This document shows, in pieces, positions 24,363 to 35,518 of a stretch of 64,000 bases of DNA. Within the stretch, counting starts at the first letter, position 1; each line of letters opens with the position of its first letter. A model generated the notes under the pieces. The model had not been told where the DNA came from, made no database searches, and was given only the letters and a program-made list of their open reading frames with translations. Both the position numbers and the translations under genes were made by a program. Source of the stretch: Hordeum vulgare subsp. vulgare (Eukaryota; Streptophyta; Magnoliopsida; Poales; Poaceae); contig NC_058523.1 of assembly GCF_904849725.1 (NCBI RefSeq), positions 171,226,689 through 171,290,688 on the forward strand, read 5' to 3'.

Positions 24363-25384
24363 CTACTCCCAAGGATGGTCCGGGCGATACCCAAAATCAT
24401 AATGGGGGTTATACGGGAGCGCTGCAGCCACTGCCTGAATAGCTGCCTCACGGAGACGAGCAGCCTTTGCCTCCCTCTCATACTCCTCTGCCTCTCCTCT
24501 GGTTATGTAATATCTCCGTTTTACCTGAAAGTCAAAGAAGGCAGGAGCAGGAAGGGTAATATGGAAAACACGCTGTCGGTTAAATATTAACCGGTATAGG
24601 AGGGATTCATCATCCCTCTCAAGGAACTGATAGCGTGTCAAAGCGGCGCGATCAAGGAAAGCTGTATGGAGCGAGGGATCTCCTCGTGGATGGGTACTCC
24701 AAGAAAATTTTCTATGCGAGTGGCATAGATCCCACCAAAGAAATCCCCTTCATTAGCATTATTATTCAGCCTCCTTGCTATTATAGCTCCCATGTTGAAA
24801 CTTCTATCACCCGTTACTGCGCTCTTAAGAATACTAAGGTCGGGTGCGCAGAGGTGACAATGCTCAATCTTGCCACTAATGCATGTGCCTATGAAGAGGG
24901 CAAAGTAATGCAAGGCAGGAAAATGAATGCTTCCCATGGTAGCCTGTGTAATATCTCTAGTTTCTCCGACAATTATACTAGAGAAAAAATCTCTAACCGA
25001 AGATTTAGGAGGATCATTGAGACTACCCCAAACAGGTATCTTGCAAATTCTACTGAAATCCTCTAAATCCATGGTATACGATTTGTCATAGAGATCAAAC
25101 AGTACAGATGTGTCACGACCAGCTGAAAATTTGAATCTACGAACAAAAGAGGCAGTGAGAGTAACATACTGTTCACATTTATCGGAGATGAATTCTTCGA
25201 GTCCGACGTTGTGAACTAGTGTATCAAACTCGTCTTTGAAACTTGCCTCAATCATGAATTCATCAAAAGGCCATTCACATGGTTGTACCTGTGCGTTCCT
25301 TGGTTCGTAAGGATCGGGCTCCCGAATCGCAAGACGGGGACCTCTCTTGCTTGAGGAACCACCATGATAGTTTCTCCTGAACAT
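24363..25384 (-). pseudogene. E2 3' frame, ATHILA ORF-1-like protein, one frameshift
   Basis: ATG at 25384, open for 248 codons. A single-base loss near 24640 shifts into a second frame (TRYQFLERDDESLLYRLI onward) ending at 24363, together about 340 codons. Conserved-looking stretches include FDLYDKSYTMDLEDFSRICK (residues about 98-117), ITQATMGSIHFPALHYFALF and NNNANEGDFFGGIYATRIEN. I recognise this as the plant retrotransposon family annotated ATHILA ORF-1, of unknown biochemical role. It occupies the env position between gag-protease and the 3' LTR. The C-terminus is rich in Ala, Arg and Glu. No membrane segment is evident. Confidence 0.7.
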
Positions 25385-25689
25385 CTTCCTTTTCTAAAAT
25401 TTTCAGTGACTCAAAGGAAAAGTGAACAAGGCTCAACTAAACTCGTAGAAACTACTCCCACAAGTGCCTAGAGGCCATATTACGCATCAAAACTACTTGC
25501 GACCAGCTAAAATTAGCATGCAAAGCTCAAGAACATGGTTACCAAGGCAGCAAAAATACGCAAAGTATAAGGCACTAGAGCAAAAACTAATTGGACCAAT
25601 GGAGGAGTCACTTACCAAGGAGTAATTTCCTCAAAACGGTTTGGTGAATGGTGCTTTGCACAAGGATATCGAAAATCCCAGCAAGAAGA

Positions 25690-25862
25690 GCAAGAACACG
25701 TGTTTGAGCTGCGAAACAATTTTTTTCTAGAGGTAGGAGAACCATATGGGATCTAGAATGAATGGAGGGGGTGCACGTGGGCCCCACAAGCCTGGTAGGC
25801 GCGGCCAGGGGGTGCCCGCGCCTCCAGGGCTTGTGGCCCACTGGTGCAGCCCCCAGACTAGC
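25690..25862 (-). promoter_or_regulatory. Palindrome cassette upstream of the E2 3' frame
   Basis: An imperfect inverted repeat lies at about 25768-25860. Paired blocks include CCACAAGCC with GGGCTTGTGG, AGGCGCGG with CCGCGCCT, and GTGCACGTGGGCC with GGCCCACTGGTGCA. A weak TATA-like CCATATGG follows near 25740 on the minus strand. The ATG of the 3' frame is about 380 bases further on. The arrangement parallels 1746-1895 (E1) and 41936-42084 (E5). Confidence 0.5.
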
Positions 25863-26166
25863 TCTTCATCTCAGTATTTTTGAAAAATTCCAGAAAAAAT
25901 CATACTTGATTTTCAGGACGTTCGGAGAACTTTTATTTTCGGGGTACTTTTCTACGGGACGCTAAGACAGGAAACAGGGAAAACTAAACTAAACCTATCA
26001 TTTTTCTTCTAAGCAACCAAAGGTGAAAGCTTGGAACACAGGTTTGTGACTCCTCGATTCATCCATCTCATGGTCATCGAAAGAAATCCGTCAATGAGGT
26101 TGATCAAGTCTCCTTGACAAACTTTTTTGAATCGCAAAAGAGAACGAAGAATTTTTCGAATAGTCA
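25863..26166 (-). other. Spacer after E2 protease, where pol would be expected
   Basis: About 300 bases without a reading frame. Protease ends in TAG at 26167-26169 and no RT, RNase H or integrase sequence follows before the palindrome, so pol is absent rather than just mutated. Confidence 0.65.
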
Positions 26167-28787
26167 CTAGGTCACCTCAATGGGGATATGTATCTCCCCA
26201 ACAAGCAAATCATACTTCATCTTAACAGGAGGTATAGGGCATTCAAAGCTCCCAATAAGAAACGATGAAGTTTTTTCGATAGCATTGATGCAATGTACTC
26301 GATATTGTTTCTTCGGAAAGTGCACCGTATGCTCATTACCGTTGACATGGAAAGTGACATTGCCTTTGTTGCAATCTATAATAGCCCCTGCAGTGTTTAA
26401 AAAGGGTCCTCCAAGGATGACCGCCATGGCATTGTCCTCAGGAATATCCAGAATAACAAAGTCTGTTAAGATAATAATGTTAGCAAGCACAACACGCACA
26501 CCCTCACAAATGCCGATAGGGAAAGCAGTTGATTTGTCGGCCATTTGCAGAGAGATTTCAGTCGGTGTCAACTTATCCAATTCAAGTCTACGATAAAGAG
26601 AGAGAGGAATAACACTAACACCGGCTCCAAGGTCGCATAAAGCAGTTCTAACGTAGTTTCCTTTAATGGAGCAAGGTATAGTGGGCACTCCGGGATCACC
26701 TAGTTTCTTAGGAGTTCCACCCTTGAAGGTATAATTAGCGAGCATGGTGGAAATCTCAACCTCAGGTATCCTCCTCTTATTAGTCACAATATCCTTCATG
26801 TTCTTAGCATACGGAGACATTTTGAGCATATCTGTCAAACACATTTGCAGGAAGACAGGTCTAATCATTTCAACAAATCGCTCAAAATCCTCATCATCCT
26901 TTTTCTTGGATGGTTTGGGAGGAAAGGGCATGGGTTTCTGAACCCATGGTTCCCTTTCTTTACCATGCTTCCTAGCAGTGAATTCATTCTTATCGTATCT
27001 CTTATTCTTAGGTTGTGGGTTATAAAGATCAACAGGTTCAATCTCCACATCCTTATCAGTACTAGGTTGAGCATCAACATGAACATCACTATCGATATTA
27101 TCATTAGGCTGATGTTCATCACCAGATTATGTTTGAGCATCAGAAAAAGAGACATTGTTTGGACTCTCGGGTGTAACAGCAACATGGTTGCTAGCATGCA
27201 GGTTCCTATCATCTTTATTCTTCTTTCTAGGATGACTAGGTGCATCAGTGCTAACTCCTTGACAATCTTGTTCAATTCTCTTAGGATGACCCTCGGGATA
27301 CAAAGGTCCCTGGGTCATTCCACCGCCTCTAGTGACGACTCTGACAGAATTGTCATTCAACTCATTGAGCAAGTCATTTTGAGCCTTAAGTACCTGTTCT
27401 ACCTGAGTAGTAACCATAGAGGCATGTTTACTCAAGAGCTTAAGAGCATTGACGTTTCTGTCCACACAAGCACTTAAATGACTAAGCATACGAGCATTCT
27501 GTTCCAATTGTCTGCTAACATAATCATTGAAACTCTGTTGTTTGGCAAAAAAGTTATCAAATTCATCCAGGCATAAGCTAGCAAGTTTATCAAAAGGAAT
27601 ATCACTCTCATTGAATCTACGCAGAGAATTTACTTCTACTACCTGTATCGGGTTATCAAGACCATGGATCTCTTTGATAGGTGGTAGATTTTTGACATCT
27701 TCAGATTTAATGCCTTTCTCTTTCATAGATTTCTTAGCTTCTTGCATATCTTCAGGACTGAGGAATAGAATACCTCTTTTCTTAGGAGTTGTCTTAGGAG
27801 GTGGTTCGGGGATAGTCCAAGCATTCTCATTGCACAAGATATTATTCAATAGGATCTCACCTTGTTCTACAGTTCGTTCCCTAAAAACACAACCGGCACA
27901 ACTATCTAGGTGGTCTTTAGAAGCATCGATAAGTCCATTATAGAAGATATCAAGTATTTCATTCTTCTCAATAGGGTGATCAGGCAAATCATTCATTAGC
28001 TGGAAGAGCCTCCCCAAGCTTGTGGGAAACTCTCTTCTTCAACTTGCGTAAAGTTGTATATTTCCTGCAAGGCAGCTTGCTTCTTATGGGCAGGGAAATA
28101 TTTCTCACAGAAGAAGTAGATCATATCCTGGGGGCTACGCACCCAACCAGGAGCAAGAGAAGTGAACCAAGTCTTAGCATCATCCTTTAGCGATAAAGGA
28201 AACAGCTTGAGGATATAATAGTGGCAGATCTTTTCCTCACTCATGAATAGGGTGGCTATATCGTGCAGTTTGGTAAGATGGGTTACAACCATTTCAGATT
28301 CATAACCGTGAAAAGGATCAGATTCGACCACAGTGATTAACTCAGGGTCGACACAGAATTCATAATCCTTATCGGTCACAAAGATAGGCGAAGTAGCAAA
28401 CTTCGGGTCGTATTTCATCCTAGCGCTCAAAGATTTTTCTTTCCACTTGCGCAGTAATTTTTCAACATCATAGCTATCCTTACAAGCAAGAAAGTCCTCA
28501 GCTATCTCTCCCTCCATAACATAACACTCGGGCATATCAGACAATTCATATCTAGGAGAGCTAGTTCTAGCAGGTAAAATAGCAGGTTCTACTTCAATAG
28601 TATCAACAGTTTCAGAAGTATCATCACATCTAGCACCAACTCTAGCAATTTGTGCATCAAGGAATGCACCTACTGGAGTATCAAGCATAGCATCATCACA
28701 AGCATCATGGGAAGCAAAAGTAGCATCATCAAGCACAGGCGACATATCAAGATTTCTAGCAGGAGGTGGTGTCGCAAACTTACTCAT
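26167..28787 (-). pseudogene. gag: E2 gag-protease gene, one frameshift and one stop
   Basis: ATG at 28787 (MSKFATPPPARN). The frame runs to an AWGR motif where a G run has four instead of five G (about 28010-28016), shifting frame. It continues from 28017 to a TAA at 27127-27129, and the same frame then goes on to 26167. The total is about 873 codons. The gag core (about residues 135-265) reads KDDAKTWFTSLAPGW and the Athila-type linker contains RVVTRGGGMTQGP. The protease motif is LCDLGAGVSVIPLSLYRRL, with DLGA in place of DTGA, followed by ILGGPFLNTAGAIID. It ends cleanly after protease. It would supply the particle protein but not the enzymes. Confidence 0.85.
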
Positions 28788-28800
28788 AACTGAAGGTGAA

Positions 28801-28823
28801 TCAAGTGCATACTTAGCGCTAAA
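28801..28823. other. Chimeric junction with templated filler between E2 and E1 gag
   Basis: To the left is the start of E2 gag (ATG at 28787). To the right, from 28824, is E1-family gag. The 23 bases between them match, with one difference, a gag stretch seen at 5972-5994 (core TACTTAGCGCTAAA), about 200 bases further along the same gag. This looks like end joining with a short copied insert. Confidence 0.6.
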
Positions 28824-29691
28824 GGTGGTTTCTCAATGTAAGCACTCGGAACAACAGGATCATTGTAGGCAATGACTTTCTCTTCAACTGGATTAGGTTT
28901 AACTACATTGACTTCTAAGGGAGGATGATATTTAAACCACTTCTCTTTGGGGAGATCAATATAAGCTGCAAATGATTCACACAATGAAGCTACCATCTCA
29001 GAGTCAAGTCCATACTTAGCACTAAAATCACAAAAAGTATTTGTTTCGACAAAGGATTTAATGCAACCAAACTTGAAATTCATACCTGAATCCTTACCTT
29101 CATCAAGCTCCCAATCTTTAGAGTTGCATTTAATTCTTTCCAATAAATTCCATTTGAAGTCAATACCTCTCTTCATAAAAGAACCGGTACAAGAAGTGAT
29201 AAGCATGGTGCGATCATCATGAGAAAGCCGAGCATAGAAGTTCTGAATGATAATTTCTCCCGAGAGCTCATGGTTGGGGCATGAATATAACATTGATTTC
29301 AGCCTCCCCCAAGCTTGAGCGATGCTTTCTTTGTCACGAGGCCAAAAATTATAAATATAATTCCGATCACGATGTACTAGATGCATAGGATAAAACTTTT
29401 GATGAAATTCCAATTTCAACCGATTGTAGTTCCATGATCCAGTATCATCACATAGCCTATACCATGTCAACGCCTTATCCCTCAAAGATAAGGGAAATAC
29501 CTTCTTCTTGACCTCATCCTCGGGCAAACCTGCAAGCTTAAATAAACCACAAACTTCATCTACATAGATTAGATGCAAGTCTGGATGTGATGTTCCATCT
29601 CGTGTAAAAGGATTAGCCAGCAGTTTCTCAAGCATACCCGAAGGAAATTCATAGCAAATATTTTCAGTAGGTGCAGCCGGTTGAGGAGCAA
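28824..29691 (-). pseudogene. gag: Second copy of an E1-type gag segment
   Basis: It encodes MLEKLLANPFTRDGTSHPDL through VVPSAYIEKPP and corresponds to 5790-6659 with roughly 5-7% difference in stretches I compared. It is open as one frame on the minus strand (ORF from 29635). It is bounded on the right by AGCAA and an E2 LTR exactly as the other gag copy is at 6655-6660. It therefore represents a duplicated piece of E1 with its E2 LTR attached. Confidence 0.8.
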
Positions 29692-31135
29692 TAATAACCC
29701 ACAGGTATAGGGGTTCGCAACAGTTTTCGAGGGTAGAGTATTCAACCCAAATTTATTGATTCGACTCAAGGGGAAGCCAAAGAATATTCTCAAGTATTAG
29801 CAGTTGAGTTGTCAATTCAACCACACTTGAAAGATTTAGTATCTGCAGCAAAGTATCAGTAGCAAGGTAGTGTGATAGCAACAGTAGCAACAGTAACCAG
29901 TAGCAGCAAAGTGACAACAGTAGCAGCAAAATAACAACAGTAGCAACAGAGTAATAGTAGCAGTAGTGACGACAATAGCGGCAAAGTAGCGTAGCAAGGA
30001 CCAGTAGGAAAAGACTTGTAGGCATTGGATCGGTGATGGATGATTATGCCGGATGCTATTCATCATGCAACAGTTATAACACGGAGAGATATGTAACTAG
30101 CTCCAGTTCGTCAATCTAATGTAGGCATGTATTCCGTATGTAGTCATACGTGCTTAGGGAAAAGAACTTGCATGACATCTATTGTCCATCCCTCCTGTGG
30201 CAGCGTGGTCCTAATGGAAACTACGGGATATTAAGGTTCTCCTTTTAATAAAGAACCACACCAATGCATTAACACTTGGTGAATACATGAACTCCTCATA
30301 CTATGGTCATCTTCGGGAGTGGTTCCGGCTATTGTCACTTCGGGGTTGCCGGGTCATAACACATAGTAGGTGACTACTACTTGCAAGATAGGATCAACAA
30401 CACACATATATTGGCGACAACATAATAGGTTCAGACCTGAAATCATGGCACTCGGGCCCTAGTGACAAGCATTGAGCATGGCAAAGTAGTAGCAACATCA
30501 ATCTCAGAACATAGTGGATACTAGGGATCAATCCCCGTCAAAACTAACTCGATTACATGATAGATCTCATCCAACCCATCACCGTCCAGCAAGCCTACGA
30601 TGAGATTACTCACGAACGGTGAGGAGCATCATGGAATTGGCGATGAAGGAAGGTTGGTGATGACGATGGCGACGATCTCTCCTCTCCGGAGCCCAGAACG
30701 GACTCCAGATCTGCCCTCCAGAGGAAGAACTAGAGGTGGTGGTGCCTCCGTATCGTAAAACGCGATGAACTCTTCTCCTTGATCTTTTTTCCGAACGAAA
30801 GGGACTAAATAGACCTGAGATTGGAGCCAGTGGAGTTTTGTGGGCCCCACAAGCTTGCCAGGCGCGGCCAGGGGGGCCCGCGCATGGTGGGCTTGTGGGC
30901 TCCATGCTCCACTTCCTCCCCTGATTCTTGCGCCAGTATTTTTCATATATTCCACAAAAATTCTCCATAAATTTTTAGGTCATTCCGGGAACTTTTATTT
31001 CTGCGCAAAAACAACACCATAGAAATTCTGGTGAAAACAACGTTAGTCCGGGTTAGTTCCATTCAAATCATGCAAATTAGAGTCCAAAACAAGGGCAAAA
31101 GAGTTTGGAAAAGTAGATACGATGGAGGCGTATCA
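29692..31135 (-). repeat. E2 LTR, right copy, adjoining gag rather than a primer site
   Basis: 1444 bp with AGCAA on both sides (29687-29691 and 31136-31140), which taken alone is a solo LTR inserted in E1 gag. In element orientation it starts TGATACGCC and ends GGGTTATTA. It has a CAG-rich low-complexity stretch (about 29880-29995), a TATTTAG box near 30805-30812 and the GC-rich palindrome at about 30830-30905. Confidence 0.88.
30830..30905 (-). repeat. GC-rich palindrome in the E2 LTR
   Basis: The inverted repeat pairs GGGCCCCACAAGC with GGCTTGTGGGCTCC and GGCGCGG with CCGCGC. It lies just upstream (element orientation) of the TATTTAG box. Confidence 0.55.
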
Positions 31136-31204
31136 AGCAACTCTTTGTGCTTCCGTTCGAGGTGAAGATACCCCGAACAAGCCCCTCAAAGGATTAGTTT
31201 CCAT
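31136..31204 (-). pseudogene. gag: E1 gag N-terminal fragment
   Basis: ATG at 31204-31202, then METNPLRGLFGVSSPRTEAQ up to the E2 insertion point. E5 begins with almost the same codons at 37139. The rest of gag continues at 6659 and below. Confidence 0.8.
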
Positions 31205-31282
31205 ATTGACAAGTGACAATAAATTTCAGCACACTATATAAATGTTTCCTTACCAACTTCCACTTTTTAAAAGCGCTTCACT
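31205..31282 (-). other. E1 short 5' leader
   Basis: 78 bases between primer site and gag ATG, similar to 37062-37138 of E5. No further signals are recognised. Confidence 0.6.
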
Positions 31283-31299
31283 CCCCGGCAACGGCGCCA
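31283..31299 (-). promoter_or_regulatory. E1 primer-binding site (tRNA-Asp type)
   Basis: The minus strand reads TGGCGCCGTTGCCGGGG, the primer site typical of Athila/Tat gypsy elements and complementary to tRNA-Asp. It is 11 bases from the LTR end. Confidence 0.88.
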
Positions 31300-31310
31300 G
31301 AAAAGACTCT

Positions 31311-32832
31311 TGATGACCCACAAGTATAGGGGATCTATCGTAGTCCTTTCGATAAGTAAGAGTGTCGAACCCAACAAGGAGCAGAAGGATCTGACAAGTG
31401 GTTTTCAGCAAGGTATTCTGTGCAAGCACTGAAATTATCGGCAACAATTAGTTGTGTGACAAGATGATTCGTAGCAAGTACCAAGTGACAAAAGTAACAA
31501 TGGTGCAGCAAAGTGGCCCAATCCCTTTTGTAGCAAGGGACAAGCCTGGAAAAAGTCTTATACGTGGTAAAGCGCTCCCGAGGACACATGGGAATTTCTG
31601 TCAAGCTAGTTTTCATCATGTTCATATGATTCGCGTTCGGTACTTTGATAGTTTGATATGTGGATGGACCAGCGCTTGGGTACTGCCCTTACTTGGACAA
31701 GCATCCCACTTATGATTAACCCCTCTCGCAAGCATCCACAACTACGAAAGAAGAATTAAGAGAAAGTCTAACCATAGCATTAAACTAGTGGATCCAAATC
31801 AGCCCCTTACGAAGCAACGCATAAACTAGGGTTTAAGCTTCTGTCACTCTAGCAACCCATCATATACTTACTACTTCCCAATGACTTCCTCTAGGCCCAA
31901 ATAATGGTGAAGTGTTATGTAGTCGACGTTCACATAACACCACTAGAGGAAAAACAACATACAACAAATCACATTATCGAACGAATACCAAATTCACATG
32001 ACTACTTATAGCATGACTTATCCCTTGTCCTCAGGAAAAAAAGTGACTACTCACAAAGCATAATCATATTCATGACCAGAGAGGTAATGAGTAGCATTAA
32101 AGATCTGAACATATAATCCTTCACCACGTAATCCAACTAGCATCACCTACAAAGAGTAATTAACACTATTAGCAACCTTACAAGTACCAATCGGAGTCGC
32201 GAGACGGAGATTGGTTACAAGAGATGAACTAGGGTTTGGAGATGAGATGGTGTTGATGAAGATGTTGATGGTGATTTGTCCCCTCCGATGAGAGGAGTGT
32301 TGGTGATGACGATGGCGACGATTTCCCCCTCCTGGAGGGAAGTTTCCCCGGCAGGATCGTCCTGCCGGAGCTCTAGATTGGTTCTGCTCAAGTTCCGCCT
32401 CGTGGCGGTGGCGATTCCTCCCGAAAGCCTCCTCTTGATTTTTTCTGGAACGAAACCCTTCTTGTAGCAAAATAGGGGGGCCAGAGGGCCAGCTGGGAGC
32501 CCTCAAGCCCCCTAGGCGCGACCAGGGGGAGGCCGCGCCGAGCAGGCTTGTGGCTTCCTGCTGGCGCCCCGCTGGTACTTCTTCGGCCCAGTATTTTTAT
32601 GAACTCCAAAATAAATCCCCGTTGATTTTCATAGCTTTTGGAGTTGCGCAGAATAGGTATCTCAAACTTGCTCCTTTTTCAGGCTAGAATTCCAGCTACC
32701 GATATTCTCCCTCTTCATGTAAACCTTGCAAAATAAGAGAGAAAAGGCATAAGTATTGTACCGTGAAGTGTAATAAAAGCCCAAAAAGCGATAAATATCG
32801 ACATGAAAGCATGATGCAAAATGGACGTATCA
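31311..32832 (-). repeat. E1 5' LTR
   Basis: 1522 bp. In element orientation it starts TGATACGTCCATTTTGCATC and ends GTGGGTCATCA, the same family as the E5 LTRs. It abuts copia LTR sequence at 32833. The GC-rich palindrome is at about 32482-32580 and the TATA region near 32460-32470 is mutated (CTACAAG). Confidence 0.92.
32482..32580 (-). repeat. GC-rich palindrome in the E1 LTR
   Basis: The inverted repeat contains TCAAGCCCCCTAGGCGCG opposite GCCGCGCCGAGCAGGCTTG, with outer arms GGCCAGCTGGGAGCC and GGCTTCCTGCTGGCGCC. Confidence 0.55.
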
Positions 32833-33283
32833 GGAAGCACCACCCCAAGGCATAGGTGCAACCCTACCTCTGTCCCTAGATCGATTTCTCCTCCAAAACG
32901 CGTATGCGGAAGCGCTTGGCGAAGCCCTGCTGAGGTCGCACCACCACCACCGCCACCATGTCGTTATGCTGCCAAAGAACTCATCTAGCACTTCACCCAC
33001 ACTCACTGGATCAAGATGGTGAAGGCGTCTTCGGGCTGCCCATGTGTTGAACGCGGAGGTGTCGCCCTTTCGACACTTGCTCGAGACGTTCATGATTGGA
33101 TCGCGAGACTGGTCGTGATTGGATTGCAAAGACGTTCGACAACATAAACTGCGTTTCTCAATGCTTCCTCTTAGCGATCTACAAGGGTATGTAGATGCAC
33201 TCCCCTCATGTAGATGTTAGTCTCCATGGATTGATCTTGGTGAGCATAGGAAATGTTTTGTTTCCCATGCGACGTTCCCAAAT
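32833..33283 (+). repeat. E4 5' LTR, 3' remnant
   Basis: It aligns with the end of the E8 LTRs (GGCGAAGCCCTGCTGAGG through the CATGCGACGTTCCC end). The rest of this LTR is on the far side of E1, off the window. It carries many substitutions relative to E8, consistent with great age. Confidence 0.82.
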
Positions 33284-33285
33284 GG

Positions 33286-33298
33286 TGGCATCATGAGC
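33286..33298 (+). promoter_or_regulatory. E4 primer-binding site
   Basis: TGGCATCATGAGC follows the LTR end, the same as in E8 (54556-54568). It is the BARE-type variant of the tRNA-Met primer site. Confidence 0.7.
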
Positions 33299-34548
33299 AA
33301 GGTCTATGCATACAAAACATGCACGAGTAGAACACAAAAGAGTTTGTGGGCTTTGATGTTTAGATTACTTACTTCATTAGTCTTATTTTGATTCAGTGGT
33401 ATTGTGGGATGAACCGTCCTGGACCAACCTTACTCGTCCACCTATGAGAGACCGGTTCCATCAACTGACATGCAACTTGTTGCATAAAGATGGGTGGCGG
33501 GTGTCTGTCTCTCCCACTTTAGTTGAATCAGATTCGATAGAGGCGGTCCTTGTAGAAGATTAAATAGCAACTTGAATATCACCATTGTGGCTTTGCGTAG
33601 GTAAGAATGTTTCTTGATAGTCACCCATAGCAGCCACGTAAAATATGCAACAACAAGTAGAGGACGTCTAACTTGTTTTTGCAGGGTATGTTGTGATATG
33701 ATATGGCGAATGACATGATGATATATATGTGATGTATGAGATGATCATGTTTTTTATAGAATTATCAAGACCTGCATGTCGATGAGTACGACAACCAGCA
33801 GGACCCATAGGGTTGTCTTTAATTATTTGTGCCTTTTTGCTTTACTTGATCGCTATGAGTTAGCAATAGTGGTAGAAGCATAGTTGGTGCAACAACCCCA
33901 ATGGCGACACAATGATGGAGATCATGATGATCGCAATCATGGTGTCATGCCAGTGACGATAGAGATCATGCCAGTGCTTTGGAGATGGAGATCAAAATCA
34001 CAAGATGATGATGGCTATATCATGCCACTATTATGATATGCATGTGATGTTAATCCTTTTAGGCATCTTATTTTGCTTAGGACGAGGTATCATTATAAGA
34101 TGATCCCTCACTAAAAATTCAAGAAAAAATGTTTTCTCCCCAAGTATGCACCATTGCGAGAGTTCGTTGTTTCGAGGCACCACGTGATGATCAGGTGTGA
34201 TACACTCTACGTTCGCATACAACGGGTGTAAGCCAGTTTTGCACATGCACAACACTTGGGTTAAACTTGACGAGCCTAGCATGTACAGACATGGCCTCAG
34301 AAGACAGGAGACCAAAAGGTCGAACATGAGTCATATAGTAGATATGATCAACGTGGAGATGTTCACCATTGAAACCACCTCATCTCACGTGATGATTGGA
34401 CTTGGGTTGGTGGATTTGGATCATGTCACACTCGAACAACCTTGGGGATGTTGATTTGAGTGTGAGTTCTCAAGTAATATTATTAACGGAACTCATTATC
34501 ATGAACATAGTCAAAATGTCTTTGTGATTTATGTTTTAGATCAATAGC
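33299..34548 (+). other. E4 long 5' leader
   Basis: Untranslated leader, parallel to 54569-55790 of E8 (for example TGATGTTAATCCTTTTAGGC near 34045). Several short decayed frames have no support. No gene. Confidence 0.65.
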
Positions 34549-35518
34549 TTGCATTGTAGCTCCCTGTATTTTCATACGTTCCTAGAGAAAACTAAGTCGA
34601 AAGATGATGGTAGCAATTCTGCGGACTGGGTCCGTGATCTCAGGATTGTCCTCACTGCTTCACAGAAGGCTTATGTCCTTGATGCACCGCTCGGTGTGCT
34701 AACCCCCCCCCCCCAAGTGTTGTCTGTGGATGTTGCGAACATCTCACACACACGTTTTTATGACTACATGATAGTTCAGTGTGTCATGCTTTACGGCTTA
34801 GAATTGAGGCTCCAAAAATGGTTGGAATGTCACAAAACACATGAGATGTTCCAAGAGCTGAAATTAGGATTCCAGGCTCGTGCCCGTGTTGAGAGGTAGG
34901 AGACTTCCGACAAGATTCTTTGCCTGAAAGATGAAGGAGAATAGCTCAATCGGTGAGCATGTGCTCAGATTGCCTGGGTGCTACAATCACTTGAATCAAG
35001 CGGGAGTTGATTTTGCAGATAAGATAGTGATTGAAATAAATCTCCACATCACTGCATCCAAGCTACTATATCTTCGTGATGAACTATAACATACTAGGGA
35101 TGGAGATGATAATCCCTGAGCTATTCGTGATGCTTGACACCGCAAAGGTAGAAATCAAGAAGGAGTATCAAGTGTTGATGGTAAGAAAAACAACTAGTTT
35201 CAAAAAGGGTAAGGGCAAGAAGGGAAACTTCGAGGATGACAAGCGAGTTGTCGCTCCAATGAAGAAACCCAAGGTTGAACCAAACGTGAGACTGAGTGCT
35301 TCTGTTGTGAGGGGAACGGTCACTAAGAGCGGAACAACCCCAGATGCTTGGCGGATAAGGAGGCTCGCAATGTCAACATAAGTATATTTGATATACATGT
35401 TATTGACATGTGCCTTGCTAGTGCTTATTGTAGCTCCTGGCTATTTGATATCGGTTCAGTTGCTAATATTAGTAACTCGAACAGGAGTTGCGTAATAAAA
35501 TAGAGACTAGCTAAGGGT
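34549..35518 (+). pseudogene. gag: E4 gag remnant
   Basis: The recognisable capsid text SADWVRDLRIVLTASQKAYV and YDYMIVQCVMLYGLELRLQK (34549-34899) is open, then stops, and resumes at 35076 with a segment ending in a lysine-rich stretch KKGKGKKGNFEDDKRVVAPM. The zinc knuckle that should follow is frameshifted and lost. A 12-base C run at 34703-34714 lies in the gag coding region. The gene is cut by E5 at 35518; AGGGT at 35514-35518 is E5's target duplication. Confidence 0.8.

Larger units (their letters stand above)
6660..31135 (-). mobile_element. E2: Athila-lineage element without pol, minus strand, rearranged at its 5' end
   Basis: The 3' LTR is at 6660-7647 plus 21958-22409, split by E3. 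A polypurine tract follows at 22410-22424, then a 3' frame and a gag-protease gene (26167-28787). Protease ends in a stop and no RT, RNase H or integrase follows. The expected primer site and leader are missing: gag is joined at 28801-28823 to a copy of E1 gag, and beyond it lies an E2 LTR (29692-31135). AGCAA flanks the LTRs at 6655-6659, 29687-29691 and 31136-31140. LTRs differ by roughly 5% over the 190 bases I compared. It resembles the non-autonomous class called TR-GAG and would depend on an autonomous Athila relative. Confidence 0.75.
1..32832 (-). mobile_element. E1: Athila-lineage Ty3/gypsy retrotransposon, minus strand, split by nested insertions
   Basis: The right end is a complete 5' LTR (31311-32832) next to a primer site and the first codons of gag. 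The rest of gag, pol and a 3' frame lie at 1-6659, and the 3' LTR should start roughly 270 bases left of the window, judged from the sister copy E5. Pol order is gag, protease, RT, RNase H, integrase, with integrase last as in Ty3/gypsy. The integrase tail motif [17 protein letters not shown] and the extra frame before the 3' LTR fit Athila. The element is interrupted by E2 (with E3 inside it) in gag. It lies inside the 5' LTR of copia element E4, whose sequence resumes at 32833. A family name such as Sabrina or WHAM is possible but I cannot confirm it. Confidence 0.85.
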
